Shown: piece by piece, positions 10,640 to 21,145 of the stretch | Position numbering within the stretch: the stretch's first letter is position 1 | Layout of the letters: each line of letters starts with the position of its first letter | Source of the DNA: Tetracentron sinense | Lineage: Eukaryota > Streptophyta > Magnoliopsida > Trochodendrales > Trochodendraceae | Length of the DNA stretch: 64,000 bases | Direction of reading: 5' to 3' | NCBI GenBank assembly: GCA_015143295.1 | Contig: CM026562.1 | Span: forward strand, 16,520,041-16,584,040 | Position numbers and translations under genes: made by a program | The notes under the pieces: generated by a model | Told to the model about the DNA's origin: nothing | Seen by the model: only the letters and a program-made list of their open reading frames with translations | The model's database searches: none

Positions 10640-11380
10640 TGAAAATTTTCGAAAATGAGCGCTGTAACCATTGAAAATGCACTGTAATAACCAGAACCGC
10701 CGAAGATCACAAAATCATCGAAATAGCACTGTCATATCAAAATTGCAATAACAGAAAACCCCCGAAAATGGGCATTGTATCCATCGAAAAGCAGTGTCAG
10801 AACATAAAACCACCGAAAATGAGCATCAAAGCATCGAAACAGAACTGTAATAACAGAAAACCACCGAACAGGAGCATAAAATCATCGAAAATACACTGTA
10901 ATATCGAAAATGCAATAACAGAAAACCACCGAAAATGACCACAAAACCGCCGAAATAGCACTGTAATAACAGAAAACCACCGAAAATCTGCATAAAATCA
11001 TCGAAAATGCACTGTTATACTGGAAAACCACTGAAAATCATCGAAAAAGCACTGTTATACTGGAAAACCACCGAAAATTGGCATAAAATCATCGAAAAGC
11101 CCTGTAAAAGAGAAAATGCAATAACATTAAACCCCCGAAAATGACCACAAAACCGTCGAAAATAAGCTCAAAACCACCGAAAATGAGAACTGTAACATTG
11201 AAAATGCACTGTAATCACAGATTACCACCGAAAATGAGCAAAAAAAACCAAACTTTATCACTACAACCATCGAAAATGAACTCTAATAACAGAAAATGAG
11301 GAAAATGAGCACATTACCCTAGCAAATACCGAATATGATCACTGTAACCATCGCAAACTGGATCAAAAACATATAAACAC
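10640..11380 (-). repeat. TTTTCGG-motif leader of the transposase gene
   Basis: The plus strand shows CCACCGAAAATGAGCA, CATCGAAAATGCACTG and AATAACAGAAAA units. On the minus strand, the sense strand of the transposase, these are TTTTCGGTGG and TTTTCGATG. Spacing is 25-50 bp with a partially regular ~45-bp unit. Motif orientation is reversed relative to the left half of the element, following the gene. Confidence 0.87.
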
Positions 11381-11384
11381 TTAC

Positions 11385-11600
11385 CCTATGTTCTTGTTCT
11401 TCTACTTCTTCTTCTTCACAAGGGTTTAGCTCAGTTGCAATGAAGGAGAAAGCTTCAACGAAGGGGAAAACTTAAGTCTACCTCGTTGCAACGAAGGGGA
11501 AAGCTTGGGTTTCGGATGAACGCTTCGTTGAAGGGGAAAGCTTGAGCTCAGTCGCACGGTGTTTAAGGGTTCTCTAACAGGGATGGGGGGGCATTTTCGA
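11385..11600 (-). repeat. CTT-rich tract and AACGAAGGGGAAAGCTT repeats near the right TIR
   Basis: A short CTTCTT tract is followed by four imperfect copies of a ~30-bp phrase containing GAAGGGGAAAGCTT. This is subterminal DNA of MULE copy R, and no gene is seen. Its composition mirrors the GAA tract inside the left end. Confidence 0.7.
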
Positions 11601-11647
11601 GAAATTTTTTTAGAGGAAACCACGTGCTCCACTAAAATCACTGTAGA

Positions 11648-11728
11648 AGCCTACAGAAATAAATATTTCAAACCGGAGCCCATATAGGGGTTTTTTCATA
11701 ATACGGGGCCCAAATCCGTATTTTCCTC
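11648..11728 (-). repeat. Right TIR of MULE copy R
   Basis: Its reverse complement starts GAGGAAAATACGGATTTG and is identical to the left TIR for 41 bp, then roughly 90% similar to position 81. Confidence 0.9.
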
Positions 11729-11738
11729 TCGTAATTGG
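11729..11738 (+). repeat. Right target-site duplication of MULE copy R
   Basis: TCGTAATTGG, identical to 2145-2154. Confidence 0.9.
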
Positions 11739-11758
11739 GGCCAATTTCCGTTCTCCTG
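11729..11758 (-). repeat. Displaced outer end of MULE copy L TIR
   Basis: If copy R and one TSD are removed, 2042-2144 reads straight into this segment. The joined sequence aligns with the canonical TIR to its last bases (GGGGCC-AATTTCCGTTCTCCTG against GGGGCCCAAATCCGTATTTTCCTC). The next bases, TGGAGCGTTC, would be copy L's own TSD. Confidence 0.7.
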
Positions 11759-11935
11759 TGGAGCGTTCAAGAGCAACGGTCGGAATATCAAATGTCCGAA
11801 TAGCGCGATCACACTGAGCGACCTATGTTTTGGGTCTGTAAGGAAGGGTCTGCAGAAAGAAGTGGAGAGTCGCCCATCTTCAAGGGAACCAGGGAACCCT
11901 AAACAGGTATCTTCAATTAGGGATTTCCCCATGGA
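11759..11935 (+). other. Mosaic flank sharing blocks with 28981-29040 and 18650-18760
   Basis: Positions 11762-11825 align with 28981-29040 (shared GGAATATCAAATGTCCGAAT and ATCACACTGA). Positions 11900-11925 share CAGGTATCTTCAATTAGGG with 18726-18750. No coding content is recognised. Confidence 0.6.
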
Positions 11936-12011
11936 GCGTTCATTTGAAGCCACCATTCTCAGGTTCAGTTGGCGATGGTCGGAGGAAGAACAGAAAATTC
12001 CGGTATATGGA

Positions 12012-12753
12012 ATGACGGAATTCCGGTTATCTACGATGAATCTTTGGACGGTCGATAACGCATCGATGATGGAAGCTTTCATGGCTTCCAATTTCCCTCC
12101 TTTCTCTTGGCCTCCTTCCACTTCTGCATCAACCACAACCGCCGTTACAGATACCACGAAAACCCTAATCCATTCTCAGGCACCGGCGTTCTTCAATCCA
12201 GAAACCCTACAGCAACGTCTCCAAACCCTAATTGAAGGTGCTCGTGAGATCTGGACTTACGCTATTTTCTGGCAATCTTCCGTGCTTCTTTGCTTGGATG
12301 GGGCGATGGATACTATAAAGGAGAAGAAGATTAGACGAATCGGAAAATGACACCGACGTCGGCGGCTGATCAAGAACAGCGGAAAAAGGTGCTCCAGGAG
12401 CTCAATTCGTTGATCTCTCGGAGTTCCGGCATCTGCAGATGATTCAATTGATGAAGAGGTTACTGATACTGAGGGGGTGGTTTTTTCTGGTTTCGATGAC
12501 GCAGTCGTTCATCAACGGCGGAGGACTTCCCGGTCAGGCGTTCTTTGCTTGGGCTCCGGTGTGGATCGCCGGAGGCGAGAAGCTTTTGATCTCATCTTGA
12601 GAGCGGACGAGGCAGGCGCTGGTGTTTGGATTGTAGTCGATGGTTTGTATACCGTTGGCGAGTGGTGTGGTTGAATTAGGGTCGACTGAGTTGATTTTTC
12701 AGAGCTCGGAGCTGATGAACAAGGTTAGGGTTTTGTTTAATTTCAACAGTAGC
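12012..12753 (+). pseudogene. MYC2: MYC2-like bHLH transcription factor, N-terminal pseudogene
   Basis: Starting at ATG 12012 the frame reads the N-terminus of a MYC2-type jasmonate-pathway activator ([19 protein letters not shown]). The bHLH-MYC_N domain follows ([19 protein letters not shown], then [11 protein letters not shown]). From there the match jumps frames: [12 protein letters not shown] then a stop, DQEQRKKVLQELNSLIS, WFFLVSMTQSFINGGGLPGQ, and lastly [20 protein letters not shown] to 12753. At least two frameshifts or small deletions and three internal stops are visible. The rest of the protein, including the bHLH DNA-binding domain, is missing; the match stops where the next repeat begins. 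MYC2 genes are normally single-exon, so this could be a plain truncated duplicate. I see no poly-A or TSD to argue for a retrocopy. Confidence 0.85.
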
Positions 12754-12949
12754 GAAATATCCTTATTCTTTCTTTCTCTCTCTCTCTGTGAGATGATAAT
12801 GGTTTTGATCATATGAACAAGTAGAATTCATAAGCTGTTTTTGGGGTTTTTCTAAATCATCATCTTCTTCCTCTGTCTTCCTTTTTTCCTTCTGTTTGTT
12901 ATAACTTATAACTTTCAGGTTTTTTATTCTGTATAATGTACTTTTCAGG

Positions 12950-13016
12950 ACCAGAAAGAGGCTATGCGGAATGGCCTCATCACCATGGAAGACGTTGAGA
13001 TGGCAGTCGCTGAAGG
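12950..13016 (+). other. Exon-like segment, repeated three times
   Basis: CTTTTCAG is followed by an open stretch reading DQKEAMRNGLITMEDVEMAV and then GTATGCAT, as in an internal exon with acceptor and donor. It recurs at 15417-15482 (with indels) and 17385-17447 (Trp replacing Arg). I do not recognise the protein. It may be a remnant of a duplicated host gene. Confidence 0.4.
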
Positions 13017-14113
13017 TATGCATTTAAACCCCTTTGAATTGGCAGTCGCTGAAGGTATGCATTTTAACCCCTTTGAATTCTGTTTTCCTTCTTGGATTTT
13101 TGCTTGATATAGAGATCCTGTTTCTTTACTGTTTGAACCAAATTTTCTGTTCTTTTTTCACCTATATATTTGTTTTTTTATGTTTTGGCTAAACAAATTG
13201 GATTAAGTTGTTGTTCTTGTTTCCCTGTCGTTCTTTCTCTGTAGTTCTTTCTCTCAAGTGGGGCTTTCTTTGAATCTTATTTCAAGTACGGTCCGGACAT
13301 TTTTGTGATGCCATTGTGTACGCTTGTGTTTTACTGGATTCTATTCTGTGTAGTGTTGAATTCTATTGTGGCTATAGTTGTGTCTGCAGGCTCTCTCCAC
13401 TCTGCTCTTCTGATATCTAATTTAAAAAATTGTACATAACCCTAATGGTTTATTAGGGTTTTATATCCATTTCGCTCTAAAACTATGCAAGCAATTGGCT
13501 TCTTCAATTTTTAATTCCAGGCAGTGTCTCTTGGCATCCTTTTGGACTTTCATTTGAAAATGATTGTCCTAGCTGGCTGCTAGGGTTTGAAAAACTTTTG
13601 AATCTTGAAGGCTTGATTTTAGGAAAAAAAGAACTCAAAACTCTTTCTTGAAAAACCTAAAAAATCACAATACATGATGAACTTATAGAACTTGTAAATC
13701 TCATGCCCCCTTCAAATTGAGTCGAGCTTCCAAACCTTGGGTGTATCCATGTCCATTGAAACTAATCATGCTGTCTAACTTTGATTATGAGAGAAGGCAA
13801 CTATGAAAACTGAATCAACAAGTAAAACCTACAAAAACTTTCATTTACGAAAACAGATAGTTACCCTTACTTTTAAAATTAGTTGCACTTACACTTAAGT
13901 CTGATGTAACCTGCATTTGGAAACAAAGAAAACATTGAAGAACTAATCAGTATACATTGACAGAGAATATGAGTTTATAATAATAACCAAAACAGAAACG
14001 AGTCTAGTGACTTCAACATTCCAAAACATAACATCTTCTGTATGTCTAATGTTCTGAATTTTCCCAAGGCAAGGGATGGATGGGGCTCCTAAACCTGTTT
14101 GTCTGGGTTAAGT

Positions 14114-14524
14114 TCAAAACAGTATAGGGCCTTCGCTGGAAGTTAAAGGTAGATCAAAGAAACAATGTGGAAGACGGGAAAAAAGCTGGGGATTGAGTGG
14201 GAACCCAACTCCTTTACCCCTATAGCATCTATCCAGGCCACAAGGGCTATTTAGCAGATATTCTACAGCAAAAATTTTCCTGATTAGACACCATCTAATG
14301 CTATGGACTAGTTTTGAGCCTTCAAACTCAGAACACTTGCGGTTATGGATTTTCAGATCATTGGTCCATACTGCATTAGATCGGATATTTACGACTATAT
14401 GACAGAGTTCATCTTTTGGCATCAAAGATGGCTTAAGTTCCTTCCCCAGCCTATTCCAACTTCTCTTTTTTGCATTTTTTTTAAAGACTAGTTTATTCTT
14501 ACCGAATTTGTCCAAAGCATGCAA
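14114..14524 (-). other. Unrecognised 136-codon open frame in repeat copy 1
   Basis: An open minus-strand frame with no motif I recognise (basic start, KKNAKKRSWNRLGKELKPS). The homologous stretch in copy 2 (about 16130-16530) carries several single-base indels that break the frame. Those indels may be sequencing errors, so conservation cannot be judged. Treat it as a possible fragment only. Confidence 0.2.
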
Positions 14525-15229
14525 TCACTTGTATAAATCATCAACCAGAGGATGATCTCCCATTTTACCGGCCGCAATAGAGATAACAACAGAGGTTCAT
14601 CTATCGGCGAACCTCTTTGTAATCTACCCCTTTTCTATAATCTATCTCTCTTTACCGATCAATGAAAACCAAACTACGATGAACACATGATCATAATTTC
14701 AGTAAAGAAATAAAAAAAAAGAAGTAAAATTGGAGTAACCATTTAGGAAAGAAAAATCAAGAGAAAGACTTACTAGAGTCTGGGGAGCGAGGACTCTGAA
14801 TGGAGCAAACGTGACATGATCGTCTTCATTTTGGTATCTTTCTATTGTGATTTTTTCAGGATTTTCGGAATGATTTTTGAAGTTTAGGCCAGAACTGGAT
14901 TTGATTGTGTGCTTGAGAAGAAATTCCTAAAAGGGTTGGCTTCGTCACGCAGAAAGGAAGATTTGTGTGATTTTGCTCCACTTTTCTAGGGAGAATTGGT
15001 TTGAGAGAGAGAGAGAGAGAGAGAGAGAATACATGGCGCATAAGAGTGACAAGTCTCAAGTGTATGTTCTCACACGTATGCTATAGAAACGTGAGATGAA
15101 TTGAACCAAACCCCCATCCTAACCCATACAAAAACGAGGTGACAGAAACCATAAGACCCTCCCCTTTTAGAGTAACCCCACTGAAGGTTTGATGGAAGCT
15201 CGGCTCTTACATGAAATAATCCGTAGGTT

Positions 15230-17195
15230 TCTTTCTCTCCTCTCTCTCTTGGTGAGATGATAATGTTTTTGATCATAATGAAACAAGTTAGAATCATACG
15301 CGGTTTTTTGGGGGGTTTTTTCTAAAAGTGATCATTTCTTCCTCGTCTTTCTTTGTCCTTCTGTTTGTTTAATTATACAACTCTTCAGATTTTTCATCTG
15401 CTATTGTACTTTTCAGGACCAGAAAGAGGATATGGCGAAATGGTCTCATCACCTGGAAGACGTCGAGATGGCAGCGCTAAAGGTATGCCTTTAATGCTTG
15501 GAATTATGTTTTTCCTTCTTGATTTTGCTTGATATAGAGATCTGTTTCTTCCTGTTTGAACCAAACTTTGTTGTTCTTTTGTACCTATAATTTGTTTTTT
15601 TAGTTTGGTAAACAGATTGATTAAAGTGGTTGTTCTTGTTTCCTGTAGTTCTTTCTCTCAAGTGGGGTTTCTTAGATATCTATGCAAGTACTGTCCGGAC
15701 TTTTTTGTGATGCCATGTGTATGTTGTGNNNNNNNNNNNNNNNNNNNNNNNNNNNNNNNNNNNNNNNNNNNNNNNNNNNNNNNNNNNNNNNNNNTGTCTA
15801 ACTTGATTATGAGAGAAGGCAATATAAAACTGAAATCACAAGCTAAACCTACAAAAACTTTATTTACGAAAACAGAGAGTTCCCTACTTTAAAATTAGTG
15901 GCACTTACCACTTAAGTCTGATGTTAACTGCATTTGGAAACAAAGAAAAACATTGACGAACTAAATTCAGTATACATGGCAGCGAAATGAGTTTTAAGAT
16001 AACCAAACAGAAACGAGGCTAGTGACTTCAAATTCCAAACATAACATCTTCGTGTATGTCTAATGTTCTGAATTTTCACGCAAGGGATGGATGGGGCTCC
16101 TAAAACCTGTTTGTCTGGGTTAAGTTCAAACACGTATTAGGGCCTTCAGAGGGAAGGTAAAGGTCGATCAAAGAAACAATGTGGAAGACGGAAAAAAGCT
16201 GGGGGATTGAGTGGGAACCCAATTCCGTACCACCTATAGCATCTATCCAGGCCACAAGGGCTATTTAGCAGATATTCTACAGAAAAAAATTTTCCTGATT
16301 AGACCCCATCTAATGTATGGACCTAGTTTAGCCTCAAACTCAGAACACTTGCGGTTATGATTTTAGTCATGGTCCATATGCATTAGATCGGAATATGTAC
16401 GACTATATGACAGAGTCATCTTTTGGCATCAAAGATGGCTTAAGTTCCTCCCAGCCTATTCCAACTTCTCTTTTTTGCATTTTTTTTAAAGACTAGTTTA
16501 TTCTACCCAACGAAGGTGGGGTCCAAAGCATGCAATCACTTGTATAAATCATCAACCAGAGGAGGATTCTCCCATTTTACCGGCGCAATAGAGTATAACA
16601 ACAGAGGTTCATCTATCGGCGAACCTCTGTGTAATCTACCCCTTTTCTATAATCTATCTCTCTTTACCGATCAATGAAAACCAAACTACGATGAACACAT
16701 GATCATAATTTCAGTAAAGAAATAAAAAAAAAGAAGTAAAATTGGAGTAACCATTTAGGAAAGAAAAATCAAGAGAAAGACTTACTAGAGTCTGGGGAGC
16801 GAGGACTCTGAATGGAGCAAACGTGACATGATCGTCTTCATTTTGGTATCTTTCTATTGTGATTTTTTCAGGATTTTCGGAATGATTTTTGAAGTTTAGG
16901 CCAGAACTGGATTTGATTGTGTGCTTGAGAAGAAATTCCTAAAAGGGTTGGCTTCGTCACGCAGAAAGGAAGATTTGTGTGATTTTGCTCCACTTTTCTA
17001 GGGAGAATTGGTTTGAGAGAGAGAGAGAGAGAGAGAGAGAATACATGGCGCATAAGAGTGACAAGTCTCAAGTGTATGTTCTCACACGTATGCTATAGAA
17101 ACGTGAGATGAATTGACTCAACGAGTAGACCATAAGAACAGAGTACCCACTTGACGGTTTTGATGGAAGCGGCCTTACATCAAAATCCTTATTGT
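15230..17195 (+). repeat. ~2.4-kb duplicated segment, copy 2 (contains assembly gap)
   Basis: It is homologous to copy 1, but the middle ~450 bp is replaced by the N-gap. From 15230 to about 16600 it differs from copy 1 mainly by single-base insertions and deletions. From about 16615 to 17110 it is identical to 14605-15110. Confidence 0.85.
15729..15794. other. Assembly gap (66 Ns)
   Basis: A run of N between two segments that are adjacent only after a ~450-bp deletion relative to copy 1. Confidence 1.
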
Positions 17196-18228
17196 TTCTT
17201 TCTCTCTCTCTCTCTCTTTGTGAGATGATAATGGTTTTGATCATATGAACAAGTAGAATTCATAAGCTGTTTTTGGGGTTCTTCTAAATTTATCATCTTC
17301 TTCCTCTGTCTTTCTTTTTTCCTTCTGTTTGTTATAACTTATAACTTTCAGGTTTTTTCATCTGCATATTGTACTTTTCAGGACCAGAAAGAGGCTATGT
17401 GGAATGGTCTCATCACCATGGAAGACGTCGAGATGGCAGTCGCTAAAGGTATGCATTTTAATCCCTTTGAATTCTGTTTTCCTTCTTGAATTTTTGCTTG
17501 ATATAGAGATCCTGTTTCTTCACTGTTTGAACCAAATTTTTTGTTCTTTTTTCACCTATATATTTGTTTTTTTATGTTTTGGATAAACAGATTGGATTAA
17601 GTTGTTGTTCTTGTTTCCCTGTAGTTCTTTCTCTCAAGTGGGGCTTTCTTAGAATCTTATTTCAAGTACTGTCCGGACTTTTTTGTGATGCCATTGTGTA
17701 TGCTTGTGTTTTACTGGATCCTATTCTGTGTAATGTTGAATTCTTTTGTGGTTATAGTTGTGTTTGCAGGCTCTCTCCACTGTGCCCTTCTAATATCTAA
17801 TTAAAAAAATTGTACATAACCCTAATGGTTTATTAGGGTTTTATATCCATTTCGCTCAAAACCTGTGCAAGCAATTGGGTTCTTCAATTTTTTAATTCCA
17901 GGCAGTGTCTCTTGGCATCCTTTTGGACTTTCATTTGAAAATGATTGTCTGATGTCCTAGCCGGCTGTTAGGGTTTGAAAAACTTTTGAATCTTGAAGGC
18001 TTGATTTTTGGAAAAAAACGAACTCAAAACTCTTTCTCGAAATACCTAAAAAATCACAATACATGCCGAGCTTATAGAACTTGTAAATCTCATGCTCCCT
18101 TCAAATTGAGTCGAGCTTCCAAACTTGGGTGTATCCATGTCCATTAAAACTAATCATGCCGTCTAACTGTGATCATGAGAGAAGGCAACTATGAAAACCG
18201 AATCAACAAGTAAAACCTACAAAAACTT
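17196..18228 (+). repeat. ~2.4-kb duplicated segment, copy 3 (first half only)
   Basis: It matches 12764-13845 with few differences, including the CT microsatellite, the exon-like segment and the phrase CCCTAATGGTTTATTAGGG. It stops at ACAAAAACTT and passes into unrelated sequence. Confidence 0.85.
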
Positions 18229-19848
18229 GTGAAGTTCAATGTATACCTCTGGAGAACATGAACCAGCATAAAGTGGTGAATCCCAAAGATACTCCTGGTA
18301 TGAGTAGGTGTAATTTATTAGCACAGTTCTTAATGAACATGATCTACCCAGAAAGTCTCTTTCCATATTCATTTTTTTTTCCGAAAATGTTCAATTTGCT
18401 TTTCTTCATGTGTTGACTTACTCCAAATCTTTTAATTCTAAGAAAAATATGACAAGAAGATAAATTAGAGGTTCAAGTTGCTGTCCATATGTGTAGAACA
18501 GAGGAACAAATAGCTAATTTTAATACAAATTTTGAAACAGGTTCAAGTTATTGATCTCTAAGTAGGGATCTTCTTGTTGTTCGAGGATTGATTCATTGAG
18601 TTCCGATGCGGCGACAGTCGCCTTTGGCCTACGCTTTTGAAAAGCAAAAGAGAAGTGGAGGTTGAGAGGGATGGGTTTTCTGTTTATTATTGGAGGAGAG
18701 CAATGGAGGATCGTTGATCTTCAACAGGTATCTTCAATTAGGGTTTCCCCCTTTTATGCATTTCCAGTAAATTAAATATGAAGGTCTTGAATATGTGGGG
18801 GAAATCTCATCTTTTCCCCAAACCTACATGCTTTTATTTAAAACTGAGAAATGAATCGTGGAAATTAGGGATATTATCTAAATTATAATTTTAGATCAAT
18901 TATCCTGGCTGGAAGCTTTTTTTTAAAAAAATTTTAAACTTATAAAAGTAGGGAAGAGTGCTTGTAATTTAAAGAAAACAACCAACAAGTGGTCCCATCT
19001 CTGTCTTTGATGTGGTGTTATCGTGTTGTTACCAAAATTTAACCCTCCTCCCACAAAAAGTTGTCTGGCCAGCAGAATTTTGTAATTCCGATATTATTTT
19101 TGGGGTTAAATTCAGATCTAACGGCAGCACCTCAAAAAATATTGATAAGTGATAAACAATTTATCACTGGCTGTAATTCATAATTCTTCTGTTGCCGTAT
19201 AATTTTTCTAGGATTCTTCTGGGATAAACAATTAATCACTCACTGTAATTCAGAATTCCTCCATTGCCGCATTATTTTTTGAGGATTCCTCGGTGATAAA
19301 TAATTTCACTCATTGTAATTCAGTATTCATTGTTTTAAAGGCAACAATTAGTCTCCCACGCACAACATGTTGTGTTCAAATTGTACATTTCACTTTTCAA
19401 GAGCTAATTCAATTTTTTTAAAGGCAACAAGTGACCCAACTTTCCAAGCACATCACTTGGTGTTATTGGCATATTGTAAAGTTGTTTATAAACATTATGC
19501 ACTTGTTTTCTTACACGGTTCTATCAATCTATTTTTGTGATACTTCTTACTTAATAATGTGGGAATTTGCTCAATTAGTAAATGGTTTGTCAGCCCACTG
19601 GAGCTCTCTGAATTAAGGTGGCCTAAGGATTAAAGAACCAAGAAATCTCTATGTAGTTCTGCTCGGGAAATGAAGGTGGAGGATTACTAACATTAATTAT
19701 GTTTATGGAGACGTTCTTTGTTTCATAAGAAGTTCTATGGTATCATAGAATAGGCTGATGGTTGACACTGACATGTTATCCACACATATATATATATATA
19801 TATAAACTTGATGACTGTTAATTGATAGAAGACACACTAAAAAATTTA
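18229..19848. other. AT-rich intergenic DNA
   Basis: No gene recognised. It contains a ~70-bp direct repeat at 19140-19330 (listed separately) and a (TA)n run at about 19785-19804. Confidence 0.6.
19140..19330 (+). repeat. Three ~70-bp direct repeats
   Basis: Each unit contains GATAAACAATTxATCACT, CACTGTAATTCA, and a TTGCCG-TATTTTT-GAGGATTC phrase. The copies are diverged. No coding content. Confidence 0.7.
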
Positions 19849-20161
19849 GGGTCCGTTCTTTTGTTGAGAGAGACTTATAAAGCTTGACACTTTGCACTTT
19901 GTCATGCTAGTTGTTTGGAAATTGGAGTCACTTTGTCAAGGTTTCTAACAAAATTAATTCTTACCATGGTAAGATTTCAAATCTTATCATTTTCATGAGA
20001 CCTGAAATCATTCAATTTGTTGTATTTAAAGTCTTACTGGAATTGCAACCCAAGAGATGAAAAGTACGGAACATCTAGTTCTCAATAGAAAATGCATATT
20101 GTCAAATTAAAAAACTTGCAAAGTGTCGGACTTTACATGTCACAACAAAAGAACGGACTGT
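19849..20161. mobile_element. MITE-like element with ~40-bp inverted termini
   Basis: The left end GGGTCCGTTCTTTTGTTG and the reverse complement of the right end CAGTCCGTTCTTTTGTTG match, and similarity continues to GACACTTTGC on both arms. The ~313 bp between is AT-rich and non-coding. I could not fix a TSD, so the superfamily (hAT- or PIF-like) is open. Confidence 0.65.
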
Positions 20162-21145
20162 AAGGGAGAATTCTTTTTTTCCCATGATCCTTTGGGCCAT
20201 TGAGGAGTGAGGAGTAAGGACTGCTAGGGTTTGCATGCTAACTTCAGAAGATATGGAATGTGGAACCAAAGGTATGCTAATAGGTTAATGGTCCAATAGT
20301 AGTCCATCGGTGTTTCACTCAGGTAATATTTCTGTCATTATTTTTATCACCTTGGATATGGGGAAGATAAACCTAGGACAGAAATGCTAGCCCCAATCGC
20401 AGTCTTCCCTAGATGGAAGGTGGTGGCAACAAGTATCAAACCTTCTCCCTAGCAACACCAGCACCCACTCTGTGCTATGGAATTTGTTTTGACTTATTAC
20501 GTCTGGAGCTAGCACAACTCAAACCTAGGAACCTCTCCTCTTACAGTTGCTGAAATTTACTTTCAATGGCAATAATTGGGGAAATATTGAGTATGTAGGC
20601 TTTCGTAGAGCCTTGTCCGATGTGGAAGGAAATTTGATGTTCTCTTTTGCATTGTGTAAGGGAAGTATGCTTAATGGGTTTTGAATTTTGTGAAGCTGCT
20701 TTGAGGTAATTTATATTTCAAAATCAAAAGCAACATAAGTGTAATCTTCAAAGGCAATACCTTATTGAGGACTTCATACATGTAATCACATGGTTTGAAG
20801 GTGAAATACTTAACTCTACGATGTTCTGCCCCAAAGATTTGGAATGAAGCCATGCGGTGACACTGCTCTAACTACCTTCCAGATGTGGGTGCATTTGGTT
20901 GGATTCTGAATCCTCGCGCTAAAGGACACTTGTACTAGGATGCAATGAAGCTTATGTTCTTAAGGAGGGCAATTTGTTTTCCTTTGCAACTCTAAAAGTT
21001 TAATCAGTCATTTGCCAAAGTAACTTTTCCTAAGAACTATTTTCATTTTATTTACATACTTTAGATAGAGTTCCATGGATGGGTGTTTATATCTACTACC
21101 TAATCCTATTACAAAATGTTTTCTTCCTCTCTCATTCTGCCATGT
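20162..21145. other. Intergenic DNA, no feature recognised
   Basis: Mixed-composition sequence with only short chance frames. Confidence 0.5.

Larger units (their letters stand above)
2155..11728 (+). mobile_element. Complete MULE copy R (DUF1985/Ulp1 + mudrA)
   Basis: A 9574-bp Mutator-like element bounded by 81-bp terminal inverted repeats and a perfect 10-bp TSD. It carries two convergent transcription units: DUF1985-Ulp1 on + (3420-7079) and a mudrA-type transposase on - (8006-10597). Both have long 5' leaders, and the intervening 0.9 kb is non-coding. Ulp1-bearing MULEs are known from plants, for example the Kaonashi/VANDAL-type groups; placement within them needs a tree. The nearly identical TIRs, exact TSD and uninterrupted transposase suggest a fairly recent insertion. 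The DUF1985-Ulp1 unit has in-frame stops. All leaders and the larger introns are packed with a short reiterated motif. Confidence 0.92.
12760..15229 (+). repeat. ~2.4-kb duplicated segment, copy 1
   Basis: It begins at a CT microsatellite and the phrase GTGAGATGATAATGGTTTTG, passes an exon-like segment (12950-13016), long AT-rich DNA and a GA microsatellite (15005), and ends where the same phrase recurs at 15250. Its first part recurs at 15230 and 17196, and its second part (13760-15110) at 15795-17110. No intact gene is seen. Confidence 0.85.

Noticed and set aside
11759-11941. TGGAGCGTTC at 11759 and 11932 as a TSD pair
   Set aside because: The second copy is inside the host flank just before the MYC2 match, with no transposon end beside it. 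The true partner of a copy L TSD should lie left of the window.
11696-12157. 153-codon minus-strand frame
   Set aside because: Antisense to the MYC2 pseudogene and running into the MULE TIR; no domain recognised.
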